From positions 1 through 37,751 of the forward strand of contig CASEHF010000018.1 of NCBI GenBank assembly GCA_949287685.1: DNA of 37,751 bases. Direction: 5' to 3'. The stretch comes from an uncultured Christensenella sp. GTDB taxonomy: Bacteria > Bacillota > Clostridia > Christensenellales > UBA1242. The notes under the pieces were generated by a model. That model ran no database searches. It worked only from the letters and a program-made list of their open reading frames with translations, and was not told where the DNA came from. Shown piece by piece: positions 7,782 through 16,471 of this stretch. Made by a program: the position numbers and the translations under genes. Within the stretch, counting starts at the first letter, position 1, and every line of letters begins with the position of its first letter.

Positions 7782-9332
7782 TCAAATTACTAAAATTGAA
7801 ATAATTTGAGAACTTAGACCTGCATTAGTTGTGATTTTTAAAAAGTAACTGCCTGGTTTTAGTGCTTCGATATACAAATTTCCCGAAATTAAATCAAGAT
7901 AAAGGCTCGTATTGTCGTAGTCAATCTCGGCGCCTTTCTCATCTAGACAAATTACTCGCGGCTCAAGAGAACTCGATACAGGACTGAATGCCACCGTAGT
8001 ATACTCGCCAACATTTAAAATAAAATTCGTTTTGTCCACCACGATTTCGGTACTGGATGAGGCTAACCTTATCTCAAAATTTATACTCGCGGACAAACCA
8101 CCATCGAGCGCGGTAACGACTAATGTATGAGTACCCACTGCCGAAGTGGAAAGGTAAATGCGGTTATCCACTCTTGTTGCGGTAACGGCGTTGTCAACCG
8201 AATAGTCAAAACTAGCATTTATACTCGACCCCATATCGACATCGACATAAAACTTTGCCTCGCCGTTTGTAGGCATATATGCGACTCCATTAGTATCATC
8301 TAGGCTCGAGGTTAAGTTTATTTCCTCGCATTTACCCACAATATTTATCCTGAGCATATTGGACTCGACTAGATTATAATAATTCAACCCGCTATCATCC
8401 AAAGTAAATTGTGCATAGTAAAAGCCCGCACGAGTGGCATAAAAGGGGCGATATAGAACTTTGCCATCTCTGCTAATTACGGTGTGACTCTGTAGCTCGC
8501 TACTGAAATCAAAAGCTTCTCTACCGCTTGCTGAATCTACCGAATTTGCGGAAAAACTCTGCAACTTGTCCTTTAGAGGCACATTACAAGTCAGGCGCAT
8601 AACATAATAATCATCTGCTAATTCTCGGCTAGTTATCTCGTAGTACTCAAAGCCATTTTGTGTCACCGAAAGCGGAATAAGATTGAGTCCGCTATCTAAT
8701 AATTCTAAAGTATATTTAGTCGCCACTTCCTCAACTATTACATTGGTGGTAGCAGTAATATATGTATACTCGCCCGAAACGCACGCGCTCTTTGCGTACA
8801 CGCGCACAACCGCCTCGCCACTAGATACAGGAGTCAGCACCCCATTAGTATCGACAGTCACTACACTCGGAGTCAGCGATTCGAACACAAAACCCATATT
8901 GTAGCCCGTATTGGTATGCGGAATAATTGCCTCGGTAGGCTTGGTATTCGTTAGTTTTAAAAAGTAACTGGTACTCAAGTTTAGAGAAACGCAGTAAATA
9001 GCCTCGGTAACATTTATATTAATAACTGCCGTTTTGTCACCCAACCTCGCTAAAATCGCCGTTTTACCTGCGCTTTTTGGAGTAATACTACCACTATTTA
9101 AGTCATAAGAAATAATCTCGGAGTCGTAACTCACTTTTGTAGCGCTCATATCGCTAGAAATCAGCCTTGCGGTGGCGGTACTATCCTCTGCTGTGCCAAG
9201 CATAATGTCAATTTCTCGCTCACCTAAAAAGTAGAGAACTGAATCATCCTCGCCACAGCCGACAAAAAACACACTTAAAAACGCCAAAATCGGCAATAAT
9301 AGACAAAATATTTTAGTTCTAGTGCTTGTCAT
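7782..9332 (-). CDS. Lipoprotein with bacterial Ig-like domains
   Basis: The 516-residue product has a basic N-terminus, a hydrophobic core and a lipobox 'FVGC' with the lipidated Cys at residue 26, so it should be anchored to the outer face of the membrane. Residues 38-108 match the BIG2 pattern: '...SDMSATKVSYDSEIISYD', then 'GSITPKSAGKTAILARLGD'. A second such unit follows around residues 115-205 ('VTVDTNGVLTPVSSGEAVVRVYA'), and a weaker one lies near the C-terminus. I chose the ATG at 9332 because GAGG is five bases upstream; a GTG at 9338 would overlap the ribosome site. It has its own promoter and follows the ftsZ terminator. Its role is probably adhesive or structural; no catalytic motif is seen. 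Confidence 0.82.
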   Translation of the reverse strand: MTSTRTKIFCLLLPILAFLSVFFVGCGEDDSVLYFLGEREIDIMLGTAEDSTATARLISSDMSATKVSYDSEIISYDLNSGSITPKSAGKTAILARLGDKTAVININVTEAIYCVSLNLSTSYFLKLTNTKPTEAIIPHTNTGYNMGFVFESLTPSVVTVDTNGVLTPVSSGEAVVRVYAKSACVSGEYTYITATTNVIVEEVATKYTLELLDSGLNLIPLSVTQNGFEYYEITSRELADDYYVMRLTCNVPLKDKLQSFSANSVDSASGREAFDFSSELQSHTVISRDGKVLYRPFYATRAGFYYAQFTLDDSGLNYYNLVESNMLRINIVGKCEEINLTSSLDDTNGVAYMPTNGEAKFYVDVDMGSSINASFDYSVDNAVTATRVDNRIYLSTSAVGTHTLVVTALDGGLSASINFEIRLASSSTEIVVDKTNFILNVGEYTTVAFSPVSSSLEPRVICLDEKGAEIDYDNTSLYLDLISGNLYIEALKPGSYFLKITTNAGLSSQIISILVI

Positions 9333-9363
9333 TTCCACCTCAATATTTTACTCATTTCGTATG

Positions 9364-9393
9364 AGTATATAAGATTTTTTCTACAAAAGTCAA
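9364..9393 (-). promoter_or_regulatory. Sigma-A promoter of the Ig-like lipoprotein gene
   Basis: TTGACT (9388-9393) and TATACT (9364-9369) are spaced by 18 bp on the minus strand, each one base from consensus. The expected transcript start is about 25 bases before the ATG at 9332. Confidence 0.7.
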
Positions 9394-9414
9394 TATTTTA
9401 TGTAAAAAAACCAT

Positions 9415-9446
9415 AAAAAAAGACATCCCTATAAACTAGAGATGCC
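9415..9446 (-). terminator. Rho-independent terminator of ftsA-ftsZ
   Basis: On the minus strand GGCATCTCT pairs with AGGGATGTC (nine pairs, two of them G-U) around a 7-base loop, followed at once by seven T residues. It begins 13 bp after the ftsZ stop. Confidence 0.85.
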
Positions 9447-9459
9447 CAAAAAAGCAATT

Positions 9460-10692
9460 TTATTTACCGCGAAGGCGGCGTACAAAGGCTGGAATGTCCG
9501 ACTCATCAAAGTCCACACTCATTCTGCTTGACTTATTTACATCGTTCTGCTGAGAATACCCGTTAGGGTTAGTGTAACCACCCACCATTTCCTGCTCCTC
9601 AGCGCCTAGATTGCTAGCGGACATTTTACCGCTCTCAATCTTGTTAGCCAAAAACTCGGCGTAATTTTGCTGCGACACCTGGTCATTCTCATCGCGCTCG
9701 TTTTTATTAATTAAACTTGGCGCATCTTGGAAACCTGTAGCGATGACCGTGATTTCTACAGTGTCATCGAGGGACTCATCGATACTAGCACCGAATATTA
9801 TATTACAGTTCGGGTCGACAATTTCGCGCATTAGGTCGGCTGCCTCGTGTACCTGGTCAATAGGTAGACTTGTCCCGCCCTTTACATTGAATATAATACC
9901 CGTTGCGCCCTCAATTGTGGTCTCGAGTAGCGGACTAGACACTGCCTGAGACAGCGCCTCGAAAATGCGGCGCTCGCCCTTTGACCTACCGATACCCATA
10001 TGAGCAAGTCCGCGATTTTTCATAATCGTGCGCACATCGGCAAAGTCAAGGTTAATGAGCGAGTTTTGAATAATTAGGTTTGAAATACCCTGCACACCTT
10101 GTCTCAACACATCATCAGCATAGCGGAAGGTCTCGACAATACTTGTCCCCTTTGGTACGAGCTTAAACAATTTCTCGTTCGGTATAATTACTAACGAGTC
10201 AACAGTTTTACGGAGCGCCTCGAGTCCTTTCTCAGCGTTCTCCATACGGCGGCGCCCCTCAAAGTTAAAAGGTTTAGTAACGACCGCAATAGTCAAAATC
10301 TCCTTTTCGCGCGTTAGCCCCGCAATCATAGGAGCCGCACCTGTACCAGTACCACCACCCATACCAGCAGTGATAAATACTAAATCAGCATCACTAACCG
10401 CCTGAGTGAGTTCCTCAAGGTTCTCCTCTGCCGCCTGGTACCCAATTTCTGGGTCAGCACCCGCACCCCAACCACGAGTGAGCTTCGACCCGATTTGGAT
10501 TCGGTAGTCGGCTTTGCTAATCTGCAATGCTTGCTTATCAGTGTTGACCGCGATAAACTCAACACCATTCACCCCTGCATCTATCATACGGTTTACGGCA
10601 TTGCTGCCACCGCCACCTACACCAATGACTTTGATTTTTACCACGGGGTTTGAGTTGTTCTGGGACATCCCGTAATTATTGTAAGTTTCCAT
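9460..10692 (-). CDS. ftsZ: Cell division protein FtsZ
   Basis: FtsZ is the tubulin-like GTPase that forms the division ring. The 410-residue product has the N-terminal glycine loop ('[15 protein letters not shown]', residues 23-37), the tubulin signature GGGTGTG at 112-118, and the T7 synergy loop ('[11 protein letters not shown]') near 214-224. A low-complexity linker runs from about 320 to 390. The last 15 residues hold the conserved tail '[12 protein letters not shown]', which binds FtsA and other partners. Length is typical for Firmicutes. The ATG has TTGGAGGA upstream. It follows ftsA by 18 bp and ends at a strong terminator, so ftsA-ftsZ form a two-gene operon. Confidence 0.98.
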   Translation of the reverse strand: METYNNYGMSQNNSNPVVKIKVIGVGGGGSNAVNRMIDAGVNGVEFIAVNTDKQALQISKADYRIQIGSKLTRGWGAGADPEIGYQAAEENLEELTQAVSDADLVFITAGMGGGTGTGAAPMIAGLTREKEILTIAVVTKPFNFEGRRRMENAEKGLEALRKTVDSLVIIPNEKLFKLVPKGTSIVETFRYADDVLRQGVQGISNLIIQNSLINLDFADVRTIMKNRGLAHMGIGRSKGERRIFEALSQAVSSPLLETTIEGATGIIFNVKGGTSLPIDQVHEAADLMREIVDPNCNIIFGASIDESLDDTVEITVIATGFQDAPSLINKNERDENDQVSQQNYAEFLANKIESGKMSASNLGAEEQEMVGGYTNPNGYSQQNDVNKSSRMSVDFDESDIPAFVRRLRGK

Positions 10693-10710
10693 ATTTGTTT
10701 ATTCCTCCAA

Positions 10711-11874
10711 CTAAAATTGCTTTTTAAAAATTTTTATAAAGAACGAGTAACTTGCGTGATTCTGCTTCAACGCCAAATCTAGTAGCGACACAACTGAACT
10801 ATTCACAGGCTCCGCCATATGCGCGACATCGGGTTTGATTACCGCGACCTCCTTGCCTAAAAGTTTGCTTAAACTCTCGCACACTCCCCTAATGTACGAA
10901 ATGCCGCCACCAGTAAGATAAATCGGGATATAATCTGGGCGCTCGTACTCGCACGACTCGAGGCTTTTATTTATCATCTTGGCAATCTGTCTAATTTTGC
11001 GCATAGTTATCTCGTAAACCGCAAGGGTTTCGATATTATGATCAGCGCCAGCATAATTTACTGTCATTTTTTCGTTCTCGGTCGGCTGTCCTGTTAAGGC
11101 GATATTTTGCTTTAATATTTCGGCGACATCAAATGGCACTCCGAGCATTTCGGCAATGTCTGCGGTTAACTGTCCACCCCCCAAAGCAAAACTCCTAAGA
11201 TGTACAATACCATCCCCCACAATGACCGCTACGCTAGTAGTGAGATATCCGCAGTCGACAAGAATTACCGAACGGTCACGCTGGTCTGGTGGCACTAGAT
11301 ACATAGCCTCGGCAAGAGTTTCTGAAATAAATTCTACAAAAGGTATACCGAGGTCGTGAATTCCTTTTGAGACAAGCCCTATAAAGTTCCGCTCGCACAG
11401 CATAAAACTCAAGGTCGCAGTCATACGAGTAGACACCTTTCCTCGCGGGTCAATAACGCGCTCCTCATCATCGAGTTCGTAACAAATCGGGCTGCGATTT
11501 ACCACGATATGTGTAGGACTACTACTAAACTCATCGGACACCGAGAATGCTTCATCAATATCGCGGTCCGTTATACGGTGCCTTTTGGGAAAATCAAGAG
11601 TCGTAGTCCTCACCTCGGCTATGCTAAACTCAGCAGGCACCCCAATATATAAATGTGTGATTTTTGCCCGTGCGTTATTTTCAGCTGCAGTGATAGTAGA
11701 TACCAGCACATTACTAAGTTTTTCGGGTTCCAAAATCTCACCATCTAAGAAACCTGCGTAAGAACTCTTCGCAAAACCCCGCACTTCAAATGTGCCATTT
11801 ATGCCTCTATCGCCAATCAAAACCGATATGTGATTTGTTCCAAAATCCAGCACGGCGATATTCTTTTTTGCCAT
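10711..11874 (-). CDS. ftsA: Cell division protein FtsA
   Basis: FtsA is the actin-like ATPase that tethers FtsZ to the membrane. The 387-residue product has the phosphate-1 motif ('LDFGTNHISVLIG', residues 9-21), an SHS2-type 1C subdomain around 85-160, phosphate-2 ('ILVDCGYLTTSVAVI') near 203-217 and the adenosine motif 'LTGGGISYIRGV'. The C-terminus ('YSFFIKIFKKQF') is the amphipathic membrane-targeting helix. The linker before it is short, so the protein is slightly smaller than the usual 410-440 residues. It is first in the ftsA-ftsZ operon behind a near-consensus promoter, and about 15 kb from the rest of the dcw genes. Confidence 0.96.
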   Translation of the reverse strand: MAKKNIAVLDFGTNHISVLIGDRGINGTFEVRGFAKSSYAGFLDGEILEPEKLSNVLVSTITAAENNARAKITHLYIGVPAEFSIAEVRTTTLDFPKRHRITDRDIDEAFSVSDEFSSSPTHIVVNRSPICYELDDEERVIDPRGKVSTRMTATLSFMLCERNFIGLVSKGIHDLGIPFVEFISETLAEAMYLVPPDQRDRSVILVDCGYLTTSVAVIVGDGIVHLRSFALGGGQLTADIAEMLGVPFDVAEILKQNIALTGQPTENEKMTVNYAGADHNIETLAVYEITMRKIRQIAKMINKSLESCEYERPDYIPIYLTGGGISYIRGVCESLSKLLGKEVAVIKPDVAHMAEPVNSSVVSLLDLALKQNHASYSFFIKIFKKQF

Positions 11875-11918
11875 ACTTTACCCCCATTAAAAGTACAACT
11901 AGCCCATATTTATATTTT

Positions 11919-11947
11919 ATTATAAATATAAGAACGCATAAAGTCAA
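11919..11947 (-). promoter_or_regulatory. Sigma-A promoter of ftsA-ftsZ
   Basis: TTGACT (11942-11947) and TATAAT (11919-11924) are spaced by 17 bp on the minus strand. The predicted transcript start is about 38 bases before the ftsA ATG. Confidence 0.8.
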
Positions 11948-12150
11948 ACAAAATTAATACTTTTTTGAATATTTATAAATCAAAAAATGAATAATTAAAA
12001 GCAAATGCTAAAAATTTTGCATAAAAATAAAAAATCAAGTAAATTTTTATACACATTTCGTATATTTGTTTACTTGAGTTTGTTTAGTTATGCGAAGTAC
12101 TATGCAATCAATTTTGCGAATAGTTTTGTGCTAGCCTAGTACTTTTTGCC
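11948..12150. other. AT-rich intergenic DNA without a visible gene
   Basis: This stretch upstream of ftsA is mostly A and T, with no coding pattern, hairpin or conserved site that I can support. The remainder of the 11875-13077 gap is described under the repeats and hairpin that follow. Confidence 0.5.
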
Positions 12151-12154
12151 ACTT

Positions 12155-12712
12155 AAAGCGGAATAGATCCTTCGGGCAGCGTATTGCTAAGTATTCCTAA
12201 TGTTACCTTTCACTCTACGCTGAGTTACGAAAAGCACTGCGGGTCGGCACTCAGGATGACAGTGCTTTAAGAATATCGCGGATACGGCTTGGTGCTATTT
12301 TCTTGTTGGTATGGTTATGTTGCTAATTAAGGGTCGACTATGCTCTATTTTATTATTGATATGGCTTGCACTTACTTATTGCGTGTACGACAGACTACTT
12401 TTCATAGGTTGATGTAAAATGTGCGGTTATTTTATTTGTCTAATACTTAAAGTACTGTCATTCTGAGCCCTGCTTACGGAGCCTGAGACGAAGAATCCAT
12501 TCCGCTTTATTCTACTACTACTCTACGGAGTAAATATAAATGTACAAGGTACACTTTTGATAGTTACCTTGTACACTAGCCTAGAATCTTTTTAGAGGAA
12601 TAGATTCTTCATCAAAGGGCTTACGCGGGGCGGGTTCAGAATGACAGTGCTTTAATATATTTAAAAATACAACTAGCTACTCTTATCGGGTCGACACTCA
12701 GGATGCTCAAAC
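12155..12712. repeat. Dispersed hairpin repeat cluster
   Basis: It holds forward end motifs at 12160 and 12597 and an inverted one near 12490. The unit at 12160 contains 'GGGCAGCGTATT...TACGCTGAGTTAC', shared with copies at 22808 and 26717. The inverted unit at 12457-12520 (start CTGTCATTCTGAGCC) recurs almost unchanged at 27033-27096. The unit at 12595-12655 recurs at 23007-23067. These are interspersed copies of one mosaic family rather than genes. Confidence 0.75.
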
Positions 12713-12723
12713 AAAAATAATAA

Positions 12724-12757
12724 ACTGCACCCCAACGGATAACTTGTGGAGTGCAGT
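12724..12757 (-). terminator. Hairpin with T-rich flank, likely terminator for the 13078 gene
   Basis: ACTGCAC (12724-12730) pairs with GTGCAGT (12751-12757), with further inner pairs CCA/TGG. On the minus strand the hairpin is followed by TTTATTATTTTTG. It lies about 320 bp past the stop of the gene at 13078, so that transcript would carry the tandem repeats in its 3' end. Confidence 0.5.
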
Positions 12758-12780
12758 ACAAACCTAGAGCGCAATATAAA

Positions 12781-13000
12781 ATTACTATTAATTCTATTCA
12801 ACCATTACTATTGATTCTATTCAACCATATAGATAATTAAAGATTACTTTCTATTCCTATTTATTCTATAAATAACTTAAAAATTACTTTCTATTACTAT
12901 TTATTCTATAAACAAATAACTTGAAAAATTCCTATTATTCTATAAATGACTAACTTGAAAATTACTTTCCATTACTATTTATTCTATAGATAATTAAATA
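12781..13000. repeat. AT-rich tandem repeats
   Basis: Two 23-bp units begin at 12781 and 12804 (ATTACTATT-N-ATTCTATTCAACC). Four looser units of 33-46 bp follow, from about 12843, 12883, 12928 and 12961, each containing TATTTATTCTATA or a close variant and mostly ending AACTTGAAAA. Unit length varies and there are no unique spacers, so this is not a CRISPR array. Confidence 0.75.
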
Positions 13001-13077
13001 AATTCACCTTACTCAAATTAAACCATAGATTTGTAATTAAGATTTCCTTTAGTCCACTTGAACTATAATCTCTAAAA

Positions 13078-13893
13078 TTACTTTTTATTCCATTTGATTA
13101 ATTCAAGTTTGCCAATAACGGGTAAAGCCCGCGCTCTACCGTGAGTAGAGTTGTACATTCCGAAAAATATGCCGATCACATGGAAAATCACGACTATTGG
13201 CAAAGCAATTACGCGGACTGAGGGGAAAAAGGCAAAGGCTAGATATAATATCAGCATTAAAATCGTGAGCAGTAGGGCTTGATTTGCGTGATATAACGCG
13301 AAAGGTTCTTTGCGGCAAAAAATCAAGGGTATGAAAAACAAAATATACGCGAGTGCAGACACGAATTCTATAGCGGTCCTATTACTTCCCTTTTCGTTAT
13401 TTGTCTCGGCATTTTCCACTTTTATACTATTGCCATTTGCATGAGATGTATCTACATCATGTGCTTTATAAATTTTTTTGCCTAAGTGGGGCTTTCTTTC
13501 CGTTTCGGTTTTGGGCGATTTAGTTTTCTTTTTCGCGGACTGCCTTTGTGCTTTGTTTGGCGTAGTCTTTTTCGAGGTTTTTTTATTTTGCTGAGGTTCT
13601 AAATTTTCAACTTTTTTATCTCCCTCCAGCTCATCACTCGCGACCTCCTGCTCTAGCGAATCTACATCACCCGCTGTCTTAGTGGTTTCGGTGTCATTTT
13701 GACTTTCGCTTTCGCTAACAAAACCCTCTTGGTCTCTTGCCTCTAAATTTCCATTTTCCTTAGAGTCGCTATTTTTCGGCTCTAAATTTTTATCAACATT
13801 GCTCTCTCTAGCCTCTAAGTCGCCATTTTTGACCGCTCCAGCCTCTTGCTTTAGAGAAGTAGCTTCGGCGGTAATTTCTTTTTTCCTTGCCAT
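13078..13893 (-). CDS. DUF4870-like membrane protein with long charged N-terminal region
   Basis: Residues 1-170 of 271 are hydrophilic and low-complexity, rich in Lys, Glu, Asn and Ser. Within them a short motif recurs four times: 'GDLEARE', 'KNLEPKN', 'GNLEARD' and 'ENLEPQQ'. Residues 172-250 hold three or so hydrophobic helices with 'FALYHANQALLLTILML', the typical signature of DUF4870/Tic20-like small membrane proteins. The remainder, 'HGRARALPVIGKLELIKW', fits the same family. The ATG at 13893 has AAGGAG nearby. Function is unknown; the disordered half may bind partners in the cytoplasm. It has its own promoter candidate and is followed by the AT-rich tandem repeats. Confidence 0.75.
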   Translation of the reverse strand: MARKKEITAEATSLKQEAGAVKNGDLEARESNVDKNLEPKNSDSKENGNLEARDQEGFVSESESQNDTETTKTAGDVDSLEQEVASDELEGDKKVENLEPQQNKKTSKKTTPNKAQRQSAKKKTKSPKTETERKPHLGKKIYKAHDVDTSHANGNSIKVENAETNNEKGSNRTAIEFVSALAYILFFIPLIFCRKEPFALYHANQALLLTILMLILYLAFAFFPSVRVIALPIVVIFHVIGIFFGMYNSTHGRARALPVIGKLELIKWNKK

Positions 13894-13914
13894 AATTTCT
13901 CCTTATTTTAGTTT

Positions 13915-13944
13915 ATTATACCAAAAACAAGGCTGTTTAGGCAA
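13915..13944 (-). promoter_or_regulatory. Extended -10 promoter of the DUF4870-like gene
   Basis: On the minus strand TATAAT (13915-13920) is preceded by TGG, giving an extended -10. TTGCCT (13939-13944) lies 18 bp upstream as a weak -35. It fits in the 55-bp gap after the collagen-like gene. Confidence 0.6.
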
Positions 13945-13948
13945 ATGT

Positions 13949-14593
13949 TTACGCAACTTTAATAATAGACATAGAAACATTTTGATAAGTTGTGGTAGAT
14001 GTGCTTGTGTTTTGTAGACTAACCGTTGTGGGAGTGGTAACGGCTAGCATCGTAGTTCCACTTAGTCTCGCTACCGTGCTGGCGGTACCTGTGGTGCTGC
14101 TTTGCGAATTTTGGTCCGCTACGCCGTTTACAAACAGCCCGAGGCTCGCTGTACCAGATGCGGGAATTGTGGCATCCGCCTGCCAAGAAATAAGGTATGT
14201 GCCAGCACTCAAAGTGACCGCACTCTGCCCCGCCGTGTGGGTTATACCAGTACCTGTTAGCACCGAGTTGTTCTGCAGAGGCACATCGGCGTTTGCGGCC
14301 ACCGCCTGACTCGCGGGACTCGTGAAGTACCCCAATGATAGCGCGACAGTCCCAGGTAGACCTTGGGGACCCTGTGGCCCTGTAGCCCCCCTAGGCCCAC
14401 GGATAACTAATGCATTGTATCTCGGGCAGAAAAAGGGAGAACAGCCGCAAGATTGGCTAGCGCCGCACGAACGCGAATTAGAGCGACTACAAAAATTATA
14501 GCAACTATTTTGGTGGTTGCAGGAATTAAAACAATTGCTTTGGTGGTTGCAGCCACAGCCGCAGTTGTTTCTAAAATTACTAAAACATGACAT
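13949..14593 (-). CDS. Cys-rich collagen-like protein (exosporium/spore-surface type)
   Basis: The 214-residue product has three parts. Residues 3-56 contain twelve Cys, including 'CGCGC' and repeated 'CNHQ' units. Residues 66-80 are five Gly-X-Y collagen triplets ('GPRGATGPQGPQGLP'). Residues 85-214 are a small beta-rich domain like the C-terminal trimerisation domain of BclA-type proteins ('LSAGTYLISWQADATIPASGTASLGLFVNG'). Such proteins are found on spore surfaces in Bacillus and Clostridia. The collagen stretch is unusually short. The ATG has AGGAG upstream. No signal peptide is seen, which suits a spore-coat protein made in the mother cell. A role in the spore surface is inference from architecture. 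Confidence 0.8.
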   Translation of the reverse strand: MSCFSNFRNNCGCGCNHQSNCFNSCNHQNSCYNFCSRSNSRSCGASQSCGCSPFFCPRYNALVIRGPRGATGPQGPQGLPGTVALSLGYFTSPASQAVAANADVPLQNNSVLTGTGITHTAGQSAVTLSAGTYLISWQADATIPASGTASLGLFVNGVADQNSQSSTTGTASTVARLSGTTMLAVTTPTTVSLQNTSTSTTTYQNVSMSIIKVA

Positions 14594-14640
14594 AATAAAA
14601 CTCCTATAGACATGCCCGACCCTGTCTACCCCATTTTATG

Positions 14641-14669
14641 AAAAAAGAAAGGACATTGTGAAATGTCCT
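14641..14669 (-). terminator. Rho-independent terminator after the 14677 gene
   Basis: AGGACATT (14650-14657) pairs perfectly with AATGTCCT (14662-14669) around a 4-base loop. On the minus strand it is followed by TTTCTTTTTT. It starts seven bases past the stop codon. Confidence 0.85.
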
Positions 14670-14676
14670 AACTTTT

Positions 14677-15441
14677 TTAACTATTTTGTTGCTCTACACC
14701 TCTATCTTGTAGATTTTTTTCCAAATCTGAGTAAACATCGTTGATTTTTACATTTTCAGTGTTTTGGTAAATATCAAACCCGCCTTTTTCCTCTTTTTCG
14801 AACTCGGCAGGCACTATATGTTCCTCGCGCAAGGTCCTAATTAGACTAATTTCGTTATTTACATACTCGATACTAATGCGTTTTGAAAAACTCAACAGTT
14901 TATCTAAGTTCATTTTGATTGAGTCATATGTTTTTTGCTGTTTATAATACCCCTTTATCGCCTCCGAAATATCGCTAAAAAATTTATTTTGTCTAGCGGC
15001 AAACGCCTCCTTATCATCTAGCAATTTCATCCCCTGCAAATGAAACGCCACATTATGTCTATACAAATCTGGAGCAACATATCTACTAATCGTTAATGTT
15101 ATATCGGGGGTATTGACCAATTTGTTTTCAACTAGATAATTAAGCAAATTTGCATCATTATCATCGATAGTAAACGAAATATAGGGTGTACCATTTTTCT
15201 TGCTTGGGTATATTTCTTTGATTTTCTCGACTGATAGATTTGTGGTTTTTAACCTGTGTTCTATTAAGTCCTGATAGGTCTCAAAATAATGCCCCGCACA
15301 ACACCCGAGAGTAACTATATTTTTGTCGATACACAGCATTAGTAGCTTATACAACTGCTCGTTGCCCTCACTAAATGCACGCGCTTCCTCTGGGGTGATA
15401 CGCTCGCCATATTTTCTGTAATTTATTTCTTTATCACTCAT
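14677..15441 (-). CDS. Soluble protein of unknown function with Cys-Cys-Gly-His motif
   Basis: The product is 254 residues from the ATG at 15441 (MSDKEINY), which has AGGA seven bases upstream. An in-frame start at 15549 is open, but its extra 36 residues are encoded by a copy of the dispersed repeat and are not credible. Residues 41-48 hold 'TLGCCAGH'; a 'GTPYISFTIDD' strand follows near 84-94. There is no signal peptide or membrane helix. The C-terminal half is charged and helical. I do not recognise the family; the Cys-Cys-His cluster could bind a metal. It has its own terminator, and its upstream DNA is repeat. Confidence 0.7.
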   Translation of the reverse strand: MSDKEINYRKYGERITPEEARAFSEGNEQLYKLLMLCIDKNIVTLGCCAGHYFETYQDLIEHRLKTTNLSVEKIKEIYPSKKNGTPYISFTIDDNDANLLNYLVENKLVNTPDITLTISRYVAPDLYRHNVAFHLQGMKLLDDKEAFAARQNKFFSDISEAIKGYYKQQKTYDSIKMNLDKLLSFSKRISIEYVNNEISLIRTLREEHIVPAEFEKEEKGGFDIYQNTENVKINDVYSDLEKNLQDRGVEQQNS

Positions 15442-15480
15442 AATACTATCCTTTTTTAAAATTAGCAAAATAAAAAGAAT

Positions 15481-15640
15481 TGCGCTGAAGCCTTCAGATG
15501 AAGGATCTATTCCTCTTAAGACAACCTCCAATAAATCACGAGTTAACATTCAAAGTGCGCAGCCTTACTTATGTATCTATCGGGAGTGCGAATGCGCACT
15601 GACTTCGCACCGCATCTATTCCGCTTTATTCTACTATAAC
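15481..15640. repeat. Dispersed hairpin repeat, inverted copies
   Basis: The reverse-complement end motif appears as GGATCTATTCC near 15507 and GCATCTATTCCGCTTT near 15610. Between them is 'TATCGGGAGTGCG', also seen at 1481. The element reads into the upstream side of the 14677 gene and creates a false in-frame extension. Confidence 0.65.
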
Positions 15641-15718
15641 TTTGCGGTTTGTTTGGGATGTTTTAAGAAGTTATAGTACATAAAAATGGCTATTTTTTGT
15701 ACTAATGTATTAGAACTG

Positions 15719-15747
15719 GTGACTTTTCCTTTTAAATATGCTATAAT
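15719..15747 (+). promoter_or_regulatory. Extended -10 promoter of ung
   Basis: TATAAT (15742-15747) is preceded by TGC, an extended -10. GTGACT (15719-15724) stands 17 bp upstream as a partial -35. The transcript should start near 15755. Confidence 0.7.
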
Positions 15748-15798
15748 TAAGAAAATCGTACGGAAATGTACAATGAATGAGTGGATAAGGGGGAGTTT

Positions 15799-16470
15799 AT
15801 GAAAATCGCCAAATCGTGGTATGAGTTACTTAAGCCTGAGTTTGAAAAACTGTATTACAAAGAATTACAAAAATTTTTAGAGGATGAGTACAGCCATTAC
15901 ACCGTTTACCCTGAGGCGGACAATGTTTTTAACGCGCTAAATTTAGTACCGTTTGATAAGGTTAAGGTGGTAATCATCGGTCAAGACCCTTATCACGCGC
16001 CGCGGCAAGCACACGGGTTGTGTTTCTCAGTGCAAAAAGGCGTGCCTATTCCGCCGAGTTTGCAAAACATTTACAAGGAAATTCAAAACGACCTCGGCTA
16101 CCCTATTCCAAAGACTGGTGATTTGACCTACTGGGCTAGACAAGGTGTACTACTCTTAAACTCGGTACTGACCGTGCGCGCTGGGCTCGCCAATTCGCAC
16201 AGAGGCAAGGGTTGGGAGCAATTCACGAGCGCTATTATTAAACTTCTGTCTAACCGTGAGGACCCTGTTATATTTATTTTGTGGGGCAACAATGCAAAGG
16301 AATTTGCAAAGGACATTGACACGAGTCGCCACTACATTCTCACTGCCCCACACCCTAGCCCGTTATCTGCGCACACGGGCTTTTTTGGGTGCAAGCATTT
16401 TAGCAAGTGCAACGAATTTCTAAAATATATGGGAAAGGCGCCAATTGACTGGCATATACCAAATAATTAG
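15799..16470 (+). CDS. ung: Uracil-DNA glycosylase, family 1
   Basis: Ung removes uracil from DNA, the first step of base excision repair. The 223-residue product has the water-activating motif 'GQDPYHAPRQAHG' (catalytic Asp63), the 'GVLLLNSVLTVRAG' uracil-pocket stretch at 116-129, 'ILWGNNAKEF' and the DNA-minor-groove loop 'HPSPLSAHTGFFG' at 185-197. Its length matches Bacillus Ung (225 aa). I chose the ATG at 15799 because AAGGGGGAG lies just upstream; a GTG at 15781 would add six residues that do not resemble the family. It stands alone on the plus strand with its own promoter and terminator. Confidence 0.96.
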   Translation: MKIAKSWYELLKPEFEKLYYKELQKFLEDEYSHYTVYPEADNVFNALNLVPFDKVKVVIIGQDPYHAPRQAHGLCFSVQKGVPIPPSLQNIYKEIQNDLGYPIPKTGDLTYWARQGVLLLNSVLTVRAGLANSHRGKGWEQFTSAIIKLLSNREDPVIFILWGNNAKEFAKDIDTSRHYILTAPHPSPLSAHTGFFGCKHFSKCNEFLKYMGKAPIDWHIPNN

Positions 16471-16471
16471 T

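Larger units (their letters stand above)
15442..15798. other. Gap between the 14677 gene and ung
   Basis: It holds a repeat copy (15481-15640), in which the end motif appears inverted near 15505 and 15611, and then the ung promoter. Nothing else codes here. Confidence 0.6.

Noticed and set aside
12781..13000. CRISPR array
   Set aside because: Units differ in length and sequence, there are no unique spacers, and no cas genes are near.
16128..16353. Minus-strand frames inside ung and many similar frames inside other genes
   Set aside because: They lie opposite conserved coding sequence and show no family likeness or ribosome sites.
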